The notes beneath the pieces were generated by a model. It saw only the letters and a list, made by a program, of their open reading frames with translations, did no database searches and was not told where the DNA came from. A DNA stretch of 64,000 nt, from the NCBI GenBank assembly GCA_026770025.1, contig JAMXDE010000012.1, positions 1,116,001 to 1,180,000 on the forward strand, read 5' to 3'. Origin of the DNA: Craspedostauros australis. Its lineage: Eukaryota; Bacillariophyta; Bacillariophyceae; Mastogloiales; Achnanthaceae. Positions 45,001-55,066 of the stretch are shown in pieces; position 1 is the stretch's first letter, and the number at the start of each line of letters is the position of its first letter. The translations under genes were made by a program, and so were the position numbers.

Positions 45001-46685
45001 GATACTTCTCCACCGCGCAGAATGGCCTCGATCACAGCATTCCCACCGAGATCGGGCGGCTGGTGGAACTCGAACTCCTGTGGATGCACAACAACCAACA
45101 CGTAGGTCGTATTCCGTCGCAGATTGGCAATTTATTGAACTTAATGGATGTGCGTATGGACAGAAATCGGCTGACGGAATCCATCCCATCCGACATTGGC
45201 AAGCTGCTGCAACTCGAAGTGCTCGACCTTGCATTCAACAACCTGGACGGGGTGCTGTCCGATGAGTTCTTCAATGCCCAGGCAATCAAGTATCTCGATC
45301 TCAAGAACAACCAACTGTCCGGAACGCTGTCATCCAACATCCGCACCATGACGAAAGCCAATCGCATCTTTCTGGAAAACAACGACTTCCATGGCCCGCT
45401 GCCACCAGAAATCGGGTACATTCAGAACCTCACGGACTTTGTCATCCACGACAACAGGTTCAGCGGCACAGTGCCATCCCAAATCTGCTCAACAGATGCC
45501 GACCCAAGCAGCGGAATGCAAGACGGAAACATCCCGGTGCTTGCCGGATTGGGCGTTGATCGATTCCTGGTGGACTGCGGCGAAGTCCAATGCGACGAAT
45601 CGTGCTGCACCTGCCAATGCAAGCCTTTCACGCATTTCACCACCTTGATCACCATCGACGTGAACCGCCTGTTCCCAGATCTTGAGGATAGGCATATCAA
45701 GGTGCTGCAAGATGAATTTGTGAAAACGTACAACGATTTCGCCGACAAGAACTGCGATCCGTTTTACAGGAGCGTCAAGAGCGCAGAGATCGATTCGTTC
45801 GACCACACTTCCGTGAAGGGGAAGACCCTTGCGATGTTCAATGTCACCGGATGGTGCCAAGGATGCCCCGCGTCCGATGCGTCCATCTACGACGAAGATG
45901 CTCTGAAGGATCAGCTGGTGGGACGACCGGAAAGCAGCAGCTGCGAGTGCCCGAGGAGTTCATCCGTGAAGAGAGCACCGACAGAGCGGGAGGTGGTTGA
46001 TGCGTACCGCGCGGCCGTATTGAAGACGGGGCTGGTTGAACCCACCGAGGAACCCACAACATCTCCGTCCAATGTTCCTTCGAGGATGCCCACCGCATCG
46101 CCTTCAATGCATCCATCCACAGTGCCGTCCGTTGCACCATCGTCACTTCCTACCATGCGGCCCACAGGCGGCCCAACTTTCTTGCCGACATCGAATCCGA
46201 CCTCAACGCCGACATCCCTGCCAAGTTCAAACCCGACCGCCCAACCCTCATCGCAGCCGACATCAGGACCGACAGTTGGGCCAACAACACAACCGTCATC
46301 TTTGCCCACGTCAAATCCCACATCGCAGCCGTCATCTTTGCCCACGTCGAACCCCACATCACAGCCGACATCTTTGCCCACGTCTCAGCCAACATCCATT
46401 CCGACTTCGCAACCAACGTCGCAACCAACGTCACGGCCAACGTCACAGCCAACGTCACAACCAACATCACGGCCAACATCACAGCCAACCGCCAGACCAA
46501 CGTCGCAACCAACGTCACGGCCAACCGCCAGACCAACCTCACAGCCAACCGCGAGGCCAACAAGCCGACCAACATCACGGCCAACCTCGAGACCGACAAG
46601 CCAGCCAACGAGGACGCCAACAGCAAAACCGACAGAACTCCCCACCGCACCTCTAACTCAGGGACAACAAGGCACTGGCATCTGA
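42003..46685 (+). CDS. LRR transmembrane protein with Pro-Thr repeat tail
   Basis: 1,560 residues, one exon. Residues 1-715 are a disordered Ser/Pro/Thr-rich cytosolic region with runs such as TPVPTPVPTP. A TM helix near 720-740 (FTICLLLVILIMVILHF) is followed by PSHAPSHVPS repeats and an extracellular domain. Plant-type LRRs span about 900-1163 (LTHLNLLSCALTGPVPTEIG, FNNLDGV), preceded by a region with WKNNANW and CTWFQSPP like the LRRNT cap. A Cys-rich block CGEVQCDESCCTCQC follows, then a second ordered domain to about 1340, and a tail of PTSQPTSRPT-type repeats. No kinase domain is present. Many diatom genomes have such LRR receptor-like proteins; cell-surface adhesion or sensing is inferred. 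The TM orientation (large N-terminal cytosolic part) makes it type II. Confidence 0.85.
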   Translation: MNAREGRSDSWTGRTVDPTGRTVTSPHFGAGDRPDPQGQAPAFRGWRHAPRGGSLHNPGSVHSSSSGSNDSGRHSVPSLGFNRASSNDRDQLGTQDGFVFNKTPVKPGFVTNFLRAPNTTMVSSLFCGLSLPAENGENGENDDSTSPSRAWQANPPSFKYGQSARAIRSSRSQASTASTASTGASTILSSSTAASPAREDSPHSSSAGSPLRPKFPYDENDETNDSFEMKKDDGNVRSASATVNDGSVFHPRILPAQESRDHTLGILPNPYAAKPATLSATNMGHNGIMDDDDDASQATTESATRKSIFSSVMLDAMDTSDDYDAATYGLIQQYSRVKQEPPKKRNPVADFCGFLNHQKEAPPPVDCNNLSLLHILSPPVKQTASKQPTVVAATPTPVQEPAMTPQPDAVTSARQRSTTPVQTPMPTPVPTPVPTPEASPAQSPKASLRRIAVSEPAPTPTPSPTPTPPPAPTPTQMLERSPSPARIPMPLSIRAPEITTTSTPMPVTPRAPTPAPLTPLPGPAASNQTGFLTLFDSVMAGASTPTIERDDAEVDNHSVPSLYRPRELESNSAPLVLDMYQQEQPQLTRDWHQANSASAEQPNVLGDVDNSIANYHTMHLLGGDTSSSVGPSAGWDDTEAPTSNQLADHDSNENSNDESERMMLAMFANEDGTEAQIQSRNDSFAQPRSPTRQRPNNESSEPTQSSYRKLVGDTSRAACFCIMFTICLLLVILIMVILHFSGTDVGFGGSDNDSRAASDAQDPIITQFPSHAPSHVPSLVPSVAPSVSPTDSQTPSFSPSVRNDPTLEFFMSHLPTSTRTAIDNDPSSPQASAFDWLQNDPSLLDLSFDRRMQRFVLTLLYLSTEGETSWKNNANWTSYESHECTWFQSPPSTQPVCAQNGTLITLALDDNNLRGDIPLELSKMTSLQYVSLASNGLMGPIPSDLGLLTDLQHLSLSQNTLEQMIPTAIGNVRQLTHLNLLSCALTGPVPTEIGYLTKLRYFSTAQNGLDHSIPTEIGRLVELELLWMHNNQHVGRIPSQIGNLLNLMDVRMDRNRLTESIPSDIGKLLQLEVLDLAFNNLDGVLSDEFFNAQAIKYLDLKNNQLSGTLSSNIRTMTKANRIFLENNDFHGPLPPEIGYIQNLTDFVIHDNRFSGTVPSQICSTDADPSSGMQDGNIPVLAGLGVDRFLVDCGEVQCDESCCTCQCKPFTHFTTLITIDVNRLFPDLEDRHIKVLQDEFVKTYNDFADKNCDPFYRSVKSAEIDSFDHTSVKGKTLAMFNVTGWCQGCPASDASIYDEDALKDQLVGRPESSSCECPRSSSVKRAPTEREVVDAYRAAVLKTGLVEPTEEPTTSPSNVPSRMPTASPSMHPSTVPSVAPSSLPTMRPTGGPTFLPTSNPTSTPTSLPSSNPTAQPSSQPTSGPTVGPTTQPSSLPTSNPTSQPSSLPTSNPTSQPTSLPTSQPTSIPTSQPTSQPTSRPTSQPTSQPTSRPTSQPTARPTSQPTSRPTARPTSQPTARPTSRPTSRPTSRPTSQPTRTPTAKPTELPTAPLTQGQQGTGI
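46160..46630 (+). repeat. in-frame coding repeat, Pro-Thr-Ser-x units
   Basis: Degenerate 12-base units of the type CCAACGTCACAG encode PTSQ, PTSR and PTAR tetrapeptides. The repeat forms the C-terminal ~150 residues of the LRR protein and probably varies between strains. Confidence 0.9.
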
Positions 46686-48075
46686 GCGCACTTCGCTGCT
46701 CTCCTCCCCAAGCTTGGCCGGATCGAGAACAAAGTTCGATCTTTCGCGGAACACACCGGAGCAGTCCAAACACGGCCTCGTGCCATGTGTGGACCCTGCC
46801 ACCATTCAGTTCCGAATCAAGCAAGGCAGTTCAATTCACATTCAGGCCTTGGCTTCCAAATGTCCCACGCATTCATCTAGGAGGTCAATCAGGTATAGCG
46901 CATGATATGAGTAAGGTAGAGTAACCCGTTATTAAGTCGTCCGCACAATGCCCTGGACAGCACAGAATCGTATGAAATTTTGGAATAGAGTGCGCTGCTG
47001 AACATCATCATTCCATGTCTTGCACAGCTCCTCTCCTTCCTCATGAATACCACTCGGACGGTCAGTCTCTGTCGGGGACGATCGTCGCGGTCTGCACTCA
47101 ACAGGATCTTCGATTTCTCCATCTCGAGACGGGCAAATCACCACCAAAGCGTTCCTTCCTGACCCCACAAGACGTCATGACTCGGAAAACGATCTCAACA
47201 TGATCTGAGCTCTTCAGCAATTGCTTCCATGGTCGATGTGCATTGGTGTGGTGGTCGCACGAGCATCGGCATGTACATCGTCGTGAGTTCCGTGGTGTAG
47301 TGGGTGTGGTGGCCACGGCGAACAAATGGCGAAGTCGCCAGCGTTGGGGAGCCACGTCTGATTTGTGATGATGTCATCCCTGTTCATTGTTGAGATCCCC
47401 AGCCTCCCCCCGCAGTGTCGCTCGAGCGCAGCCAAAAAGGCGAACCCTGGCGAAATCATCGAATTGTCGTGACTGGAACTTGGTTCTGAGCGCGTTCCCG
47501 TGATCGAAAACAAACCTGTACCCAAACCAGGATACCGCGTACGAGGTATGGCAACTGTGAACGACGAACCTCAAAGCAGCCTCCGCGATCCGTCGTCCTG
47601 CATGAAGGAAACGGTGAAGAGCCGAGCATATCGGGGCTTCTATTATTGTGTTGCATTGCAGAATACTATTGTATACGCTATTGCAATGAGCATCGTGGAA
47701 TTTGACTAGTGAAACGACGATGCGGCCAGTTATGTCTATGACTGCGATGGCGTCGATGTGGATGTAGGAAGAGAGAGAGAGAGCGAGAGGCGTGGGGTGG
47801 GGTGGAACAAGAGACAGTTCATGTGTTTTCGGTACTGTGCGCGGCATGCTGCTGTCATGCGGGTCCGTCGTCCATGCCGAGCGTAACAATATCTCGCATC
47901 CAACGCTGACGCGATGTTGAGATTAGATGATGATGATGGTGAACGGCAAGATTTAGCTCTACTCTGATTTATTTTGCTCCAATTCCTGTCCCATGTTTTC
48001 ATGCAATTGTGTCGCACAGTATACCCATGTTGGGTGGAGTTACAGAATCAACCACGCCGTCCAACATAGATGCAT
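46686..48075. other. intergenic region
   Basis: 1.39 kb between the LRR stop (+) and the CENP-B-like stop (-). Frames such as 47374-47889 (-) are open but not protein-like. A GA run lies at about 47767-47787. No RNA gene seen. Confidence 0.5.
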
Positions 48076-50699
48076 TCAGCTGCTATCGTCTTGCTTTTCC
48101 TTGCCTTGAACTATGTCAGTGAGCATCTCGTTTGCATGCTGAAGCAGATGGACGCAGCCCGAGAATGCGGCCCCAGCTTTGCCCAATCTCTCCACCATCA
48201 GGTCCAGCTCCTTTGTGAAGGCCTCATACTCTTTCCGCTTCAGCTCGATTTCCAAGGGCGGCCGGACAGCTCGGACATTGTGTTCTTTGGCAAACTTCTT
48301 TACCCAACTCTCGCTGCAAACGAAGGATTCGATTGCTTTCTTCTCTTTGGCGTCGAGGAACGCTTTGGCTTCGTGGAGTCCGAGGATATGTTGCTTCGTT
48401 TCAAGGCCCTTCGAAACGATGAATTTGGTCGACACCCTCTGTCGTTTGTGCTCTGACTTCCTCGCGTTGGCATCAAAGAAGTCTATCATCAATCGAGAGA
48501 GGTGGTGAAGGGGATCTCTGAGATTTGCCTTCCCAGTAAATCGTGAAATTCAGAGCGGTGCAGAAGAAACATCGCGTGTTAGTGAACGTCAGTGAAATCA
48601 TAGCAGCAGCAGCAGCAGCGGCGGCGGCAGCAGCGTTGGCGCTGATACTAGGGTGGCGCGAGAGAGCTGCTCGTACACGCACCGCTGTGCCAAAGTCAGA
48701 GACGACTCGAACGCGTTCATTTTTGGGCTGCAACCATGCGTACCGTCAGATAGCGCCACACGTCAAGCGGCCTGTCCGAGAACTGTTTGACGCTCAGCAA
48801 CAACCAACAACCGGCAACGCCACGAAGAAGCACCGCCGAAACAGTCAAAGCCATACATAACCGATATCATCAAGCCAGGTATTCAAGCACACGCGCACGC
48901 GTACGGGTGCGCATTGAAGTTCATGGTCTTCATTGTAGTTGCACACCGCCCAACTCCATAGCATAACATAGTACAGCGCAGTCCTCATACAGCACAGCGC
49001 TGTGGGTGCAACTCACTTTTCGGTTCCAGCCCTTCTGTTGGACTGATCGCTTGATTCGAGATGCATTGGAAGTCTTCTGCCAATCTCGGAGCGTATTCTG
49101 CGGGATGTCGTACTTTATCGACAACTCTCGTATCGTGCAGCCAGGATTCTTGGCTTCTCGCAATATCCTGGATTTAAGCAAGTTGTCGTATCGTCTGCGG
49201 TTCTTCTTGGCCTTCTGCACCGTCTTTGCTTTCGCTCGTGATTGGGACGGTACCGTTGCTTGCAGTTCGGGGGATGGGGACGGCGCAGACGCATGGCTTG
49301 AGCTTTCGGACGCTCCATTCGTCCCTACCGCCTGTGGATATTGAACAGATGAAGGAAAGGAGCTTCGTTGATGTTGATGTTGATGCTCGAAGTCGGTCAT
49401 GCGAGTGTCTCTGATCTGGTTGGCCATGCTGTTAGTTGTTGGTGGGCCTGTTTGCCCAGCTGCAAAAAATGGATCTGCCGCAAAACTCCGTGGTGTGGAG
49501 ATAGCCATCATGTCTGGGTTTGCTGCTCGTGCTGCGTTAGACCCCGCAAGTACATGAGCCTGTGCGTCTGCTGTCGTGCTGAATGGTAAGGGATGGTCCT
49601 GAACAGGAAGTAGCGATGATATGCCTGCAATTGCGTTTGCATTCGCATTCGCACTTTCATTGGTCGATTTGGAGCCCAGAGGTAGAAGCTCTAACGCCGA
49701 CGTCCACGAGGTGTGGGGCATTGCCATGGCTGACCAGGGAGGTGATAGTGATGGTATCTGTGACGACACAGGCTCGAAATCATTGCTGGCGATTGCATGT
49801 CCTCTCGCACCAGCTCGTCGGCGCTCATGAGAAGGGTCGATGATCATTTCGTTTTGTTGACGTCCATGGTCATATCTGAAGATGTTTGGATGTGCAACGT
49901 GCCCGCCTTGCCTTTGATATGTGGAATCGGGATTTGCGCTCGTTCGGTGCCTGTTTTCATCTGACTGGTGCTGAGGATGACCGTGATGATCATGCTGATG
50001 CTGATGGTGCCGTTGATGCTTGTGACGAGCGGAGTGATCAAGAACGTGGCGGCGGTTGTTAGTGTTGTTCGTTCGGGAGTCAATATGGCCTGGAGTCTGC
50101 AGGGAGGCTTGGAACGGGGACCGAGCTGTCGTTGATGGGGTATCAATGTCAAAGATATCATCGTACGCATCAAAGTCTGCATCTCGCGATGCGTGGACTT
50201 TCTGCGAGTCTTTGTGCTCTCGTTGGTGACTTTGTGGCGGCCATGAATCTGCGCCTGGCCGTCCATGATGAGATTGTACGGTGGCAACATTTGAAATCGG
50301 AAATGCTGATTCCAGTTTCGTTGAATCTGTCTCTTGTTGCTCCTGCTGCGGTGGCGGCGGCGACCGCTGCAGTGCTGCTCCGTCATCGCTCTGTCCCTGC
50401 AAATACGTCTCTCTGTGTTGCTCGGAGAGCGTTCCCGTTGGTTGCTGCGTTAAACTGCTGCAGCCATCGTTGTTGACATCGTTGTTGCTATTGTCATTGC
50501 TGCTGCTTTTGGCATCGGCGTGGTTGCTGCCAAGAATGCCATCATCAGGAGTGCTACCGGTGTTCGGCGCATCGGTCTGTGATCGTCCCTCTGCTGGTGT
50601 CGAGGAGCGAGTTGCGCCACGAAGACTGACTTCGTCGTCGTCGCCATGGTTCGTTGTTTCTGTTGTTGATGAACACTGAGAATTGCCATCGTGAGACAT
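48076..50699 (-). CDS. CENP-B/Psq-type HTH DNA-binding protein (2 exons)
   Basis: Exon 1 50699-49017 and exon 2 48528-48076 join in phase 0 (GTGAGT donor, weak AAG acceptor), giving 711 residues. Residues 1-500 are His/Gln/Asn/Ser-rich and disordered. At the end of exon 1 a Psq-like helix-turn-helix reads KSRILREAKNPGCTIRELS then YDIPQNTLRDWQK. The join gives NRKANLRDPLHHLSRLMIDF, the linker that usually leads to the second CENP-B HTH, here ESFVCSESWVKKFAKEHNVR. A Leu-rich, coiled-coil-like helix (FTKELDLMVERLGKAG) ends the protein. No DDE transposase core follows, unlike pogo/Tc5-like elements. It could be a domesticated transposase-derived regulator or a solo DNA-binding factor. The acceptor choice is the weakest point. 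Confidence 0.72.
48601..48636 (+). repeat. GCA/GCG trinucleotide run
   Basis: About 35 bases of GCAGCAGCGGCGGCG type inside the intron of the CENP-B-like gene. Confidence 0.85.
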
Positions 50700-53008
50700 G
50701 CTTGCTACTGAGATACTCGTACTTTTGGTAGTACGAAGTGTGTGAGAGGAGCCTCCCTCACCTGTGTGCACCGAGTTCCGCTGTCTTTCTGTGGTCGAGA
50801 AGCGGAAAAATGTGTGGTGGTGGAAAATGGCATCGGAAGTGTCTGTTTCCAAAATGTTGGACACCCACGGGAGTGTGTTCGTCATTCCTTTGATGCCTCT
50901 CCATGGTTGGGTGGCGACCAATCCACGAATACGAGACCCGACCACGCAAAAGGGCGAATCGCCATACCTACGAAGAAAACTACGAGACAGTACACGGGGT
51001 TGAAGGACAATTTTGCCTCGTCATCCTCACCAGTTTGTTGGGACTTTTTCTCCGATCTTCGCTGTGCCTGGAGAAACGTGAACCCTTCCTGTGCCGGAAT
51101 TGACGTGAATTTCGCTGGTTATTTCGGTCAGCCTCAACATGGTCCCATGACTCTACGATCGATGCTGTAATGTTTGTGCAAACACGAGTACACTTCTAGC
51201 CGGGAGAAACAGGGTTCATGGGAAAGCGAAGAGGAGACATCAGAGACAGAGACACGCCGACAGAAAACAGCAAACAAGAGACACACGAAGAGGAACTCCC
51301 ATGGTGGGGAGATGTCGTAGCCTACTAGTATTGTACTCGTACGAGCTGTGATGCGAGTAGATCGTAGATGTGGTGGCTTACTGATTCTGATACGAATACA
51401 AGTAAATCCTCAGCCTGATCCAGAAGTCTGTCGTCGTACACAGTGTCGTGGTATGGAACAAAGACTCCTCAACTTTATTCCACTCTCTTCTACTCTGTGG
51501 GGATAGAGAGCAGCAGACCATCGGAGTGACCTTTCAGTCGACTGGAATACGTGTACCACACGTTGCACGTTGGTGTTCGGACCGTATGGTAAATTACAGG
51601 ACTCTCAAGTGTGTACAAAAGTGGGATACTCTATTACATCGCCGCAGAATCACGGTCGGGGATGTGTGATGCGGTATGCCCGCCATGGGTTTGAAACAGG
51701 CATCGATTCAGCCGCCTCCCGAGGGGCACCGCGATCTTCGTTTCTTGTTGGCGCCAATTCTCCCAGAGATCCTTCCAGAGCACCACAGAGTACTTTCTTC
51801 TCCTTCTCCGCCGCCTGCTCGCCGTCGCCGTCATTGCGGTCTTCCCCTTTCTCATTCTGATTGCACAATCCCGAGTATGCAGGCGTCTCCATCTTCCCTC
51901 ATCGTACCGATTTACGATCTGTTTAGTATGGAGCGTGAGCCCGTACCTCCTGAGCCATCTCTAGCCTCGCCTCGCCTCAATTCGCCCAGCATGCCAAGTC
52001 CCCCTCTGCTTGCCAGGAACCGGATACGCTGTACCTTCTGCAGCGTTGGGACGGAGGGAGACGATTCTATCCTCCTCTCCTCGCCTCTGTTCGGTGCAGC
52101 TGCCGACCGATTTGGATTGAAGTCGGATGACAAAAAAGAGAGATCGATGCAGATTCAAGAAAAAAAGACGATGATGTGCTGGCAACAAGCGAATGAGGAC
52201 GGGCATTGCCCACGAAACAATGGATTAGACCGGCTATGATGGACGACTGGACTTGGGAGTGCATAGAATATCAGATTGGTGAACTTCATGTCGCCATTCC
52301 AAGGTTGCATGATGTTTGTGACGTCTGACGTGAGAGGAGGTACTTAATGAAGGAGGTTGTCTCTCGTTCTCTTCCATCGTTGTGAGCTGTTCTTCTCGGC
52401 CAAGGGACTCCAATAGAATAAACTGTTCTTTCTTTTGCATTCCAAAAGATGTCAAGCCATGCATCCATATCCTCGATATATCTATATGTGCTCTGCGGCG
52501 CCCATAATGGACACCTGCGGTCGAATGCCCACGCTGGTCAGGAATGCTCCGAGATGGCACTCCCCCTTGAATGCTTTGGAAGAGAATGTAGACCAGACAA
52601 GATCACATTTACTCCGCGGGCGCGCTGCTCTACTCGATTCGGCCCAGCCACTGCAAAACCGTCCGGGCAACATTGCTCTCGTTGCTGTCGTGCTATCCCT
52701 CCACGCGAGACTGTCGTTGTTCCGGTTCATAGTAATATAATATGTTGTTGCTTCGGTAGATGCTCCAGTAGTTGCTCCAGTAGTTGCTCCAGTAGTTGCT
52801 CCAGTAGTTGCTCCAGTAGTTGTCCGAAGGGGTAGCTGTCGTCTGAGGCTTTGACCGTCTTCTCTCTGCGTTGTTCACGTAATTTTCTTGTGACGTTTCT
52901 CTTCTTCTATTCATAGTTCATTGATATGCGTGTGATGTCATTTCTGTACCTGACAGAATTGCATTGTGAATTGTGATGACGTGCACCAGCCAATGAAATC
53001 AATAGAGT
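50700..53008. other. gene-poor region
   Basis: 2.3 kb upstream of the CENP-B-like gene. The longest + frame (51676-52239) begins with ATG but has Pro/Arg/Ser-rich composition with no ordered block, and I do not call it. TACTCGTA-type motifs occur at about 50713-50721 and 51333-51344. Confidence 0.45.
52763..52822 (+). repeat. five perfect 12-bp tandem repeats
   Basis: CTCCAGTAGTTG is repeated five times without a mismatch. No gene spans it. Confidence 0.95.
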
Positions 53009-53542
53009 ATGAAGGCAGAAGGAATTTCAGTTGCGGAAATGAGTCCATTCACAGTTGCCACGGACATGAAACTGGATGCGCTGTTCCAACAAATAGCGTC
53101 GCAAATGCGGTATGAATTCTGGTTACCGAGCGTGGTCTCGGATGATTTGCATCGGGCATAGAGTATTGGTGTTGGTGAGATCACCAAAGGGGAGCAGAGC
53201 GTGTCGGAGGCACTCCTTTCACAAGGTATCCAGATGCGCCTCGATGAAGCATAGTGCATGCTCTTTCAAAGAATGGCGATACCTTGCCCACCAGAAGGAT
53301 GCGTGGGAGTGGTGGCGCTCGTGGGGAAGCGCGGGTTGGCTGCTGCGACAGACAGGCCAAATTGGTTGGATGCGCCCGTGAACGAGACGTGCGCAACAGC
53401 CTTTGAAAGTCTCCAAATAACACATGATGCGGTAGACTTTGGGGACCTGGTCTGGTTCGCGACTGATTTTGTCGCATGTCGTGAGAGCGGGATCGCTGGA
53501 ACTCACAGCGACTCGATCCTGCGCTGTGATGAGTGGTCATAA
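53009..53542 (+). pseudogene. decayed-looking reading frame with two TAG stops
   Basis: One frame starts at the ATG at 53009 and runs to the TAA at 53540, broken only by TAG at about 53159-53161 and 53249-53251. The pieces (for example DMKLDALFQQIASQMRYEFW, GEITKGEQSVSEALLSQGIQ and DRPNWLDAPVNE) have protein-like composition, unlike the flanks. I do not recognise a family. Two stops in 178 codons is fewer than chance but not decisive, so this may be a relic gene or noise. Confidence 0.3.
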
Positions 53543-53902
53543 AATCAACCCGACCCGGTTAACACAACCACACACTCAAACAACGACAAAACACAACACA
53601 AAAAAGCTCCAAGGCAACAGGATCACAAACCCAACAATACCACGGTATCTCAAACCCCCACTAACAATCGAGGTGACAAAACAAACACAAACACTGGGCA
53701 AGCGCTTCACTCTGTTGGTCTACTCGACTTCACACCATACCTACCGATACCACCACCACGCCACAGTCTCCATAAAACAGACACCATCCACTAAATCTAA
53801 CTTCCTCAACGCACACAACTTCAAGACACGAAACGTCACAACACACACAAACCATCCAGCATCAACAACAACAGCAGCAGAAGCAACAACAACAGCAGCA
53901 AC
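53543..53902 (+). other. A/C-rich leader upstream of the HSF gene
   Basis: About 350 bases with very few G and T on the + strand, ending in CAA/CAG repeats directly before the ATG at 53903. It probably is the 5' UTR and promoter of the HSF gene. Such an unstructured leader would favour scanning. Confidence 0.5.
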
Positions 53903-55066
53903 ATGACTTGCAATTCAATCCTCGAGCCGATCACCACGGACATGGGCGCACTGAAACGTCCCGCACCGATCCACGTCTTCCCCTGCAAGCTGTTCACCAT
54001 GCTGAGCAGCACGGAGGAGGACGGCAAGGAGCACATCGTCTCGTGGCTGCCCAACGACCAAGGCTTCCGCGTTCATGACCAGAAGGCCTTCGTCGCCGAA
54101 ATCCTCCCAACCCACTTCCGACAGAGCGCGTACAGATCATTCCAGAGACAGCTCAACATCTACGGCTTCGCGAGGTGTCGGTCGGGCGTGCACTCGGGCT
54201 CATACAGCCACCCACTGTTCCTCAGGGGACGCATGGACCTGGCGGCGAAGATTATGAGAACGAACTGCGGCAGCAAGACGCACAAGAAGCTCAAGCACAT
54301 CAGCATCGCCAAGATCGACGAAGTCACCGAGGACGACATGGCCTTGATCAAGACGCGCCTGGAATCTCACACCTCCTCCGCGCCAATGACGACGCTGTCC
54401 AGTAGTGCCAGCACGCCGATCGCCTCGACTTCCTCCACTCCGCCAGCTCCTTGCCTCGTCTCTTCGCGCTCTGCTCCAGTGCGCTCCGAGCGTGCTTCGC
54501 GATCGCGCAGTAAGATCCTGAAGAAGGCCCACTCCGCATTCACCGGCGAGAACGAGAGGCAGGAGGAACAGTGGAAGAAGCAGCACCTCGCCAACCAGCC
54601 GGACGGCGATGACACGCTAATACCGCCGCCGAAGCTCTCCCTCGTGTCATCTGTCTCGCTGACTCTCAAGAAGCACAGCCCGCTTCATTTCATCGACACC
54701 GACCTTGGCACGCGAGAGATCATGGATCAGATCGACCGCAATGTGTTCGATCTGTTCGAGTTCCAGCCGGAACCTGTGCCAGAGCCGGAGCCAGTCAAGA
54801 TCGACGCGGCTCTCGTCATCAGAAATATGCAGTTATACCTGCAAAACGGAGGAGATGTGAGCCCCGACCAGGGAGACAGTGTCAATTGCGATTACAACGC
54901 AGAGGACGATCAGGATACCCATTGTTTCGGCTGCTTTCCGGAAGTGACCCCGTCTTTGGTACCAACGTTCGGGGGCAACCATATCAGCCTGCTGGGTCCA
55001 GACAGGCAGAATGGCTTCCTCAGCTACGATAGATCTTCCACTATCGGATCATCTGTAGAGCTCTAA
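53903..55066 (+). CDS. heat-shock-factor-type transcription factor
   Basis: 387 residues, one exon. The HSF DNA-binding domain covers about residues 24-118: PIHVFPCKLFTMLSSTEEDG, HIVSWLPNDQGFRVHDQKAF, then LPTHFRQSAYRSFQRQLNIY with GFARC and YSHPLFLRGR. The usual FKHNNFSSFVRQLN recognition helix reads FRQSAYRSFQRQLN, a form common in stramenopile HSFs. No clear heptad-repeat trimerisation domain is visible, so it may act alone or as a short HSF. A Ser/Thr-rich, basic middle and an acidic region with PEPVPEPEPV follow. HSF genes are the largest transcription-factor family in diatoms. Confidence 0.93.
   Translation: MTCNSILEPITTDMGALKRPAPIHVFPCKLFTMLSSTEEDGKEHIVSWLPNDQGFRVHDQKAFVAEILPTHFRQSAYRSFQRQLNIYGFARCRSGVHSGSYSHPLFLRGRMDLAAKIMRTNCGSKTHKKLKHISIAKIDEVTEDDMALIKTRLESHTSSAPMTTLSSSASTPIASTSSTPPAPCLVSSRSAPVRSERASRSRSKILKKAHSAFTGENERQEEQWKKQHLANQPDGDDTLIPPPKLSLVSSVSLTLKKHSPLHFIDTDLGTREIMDQIDRNVFDLFEFQPEPVPEPEPVKIDAALVIRNMQLYLQNGGDVSPDQGDSVNCDYNAEDDQDTHCFGCFPEVTPSLVPTFGGNHISLLGPDRQNGFLSYDRSSTIGSSVEL

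Noticed and set aside
47374-47889. 171-codon minus-strand frame
   Set aside because: Contains a GA microsatellite and no protein-like blocks.
48070-48456. 128-codon + strand frame
   Set aside because: Antisense to exon 2 of the CENP-B-like gene, where the HTH motif is on the minus strand.
51676-52239. 187-codon + strand frame with an ATG
   Set aside because: Pro/Arg/Ser-rich with no ordered segment or family signal; too weak to call.
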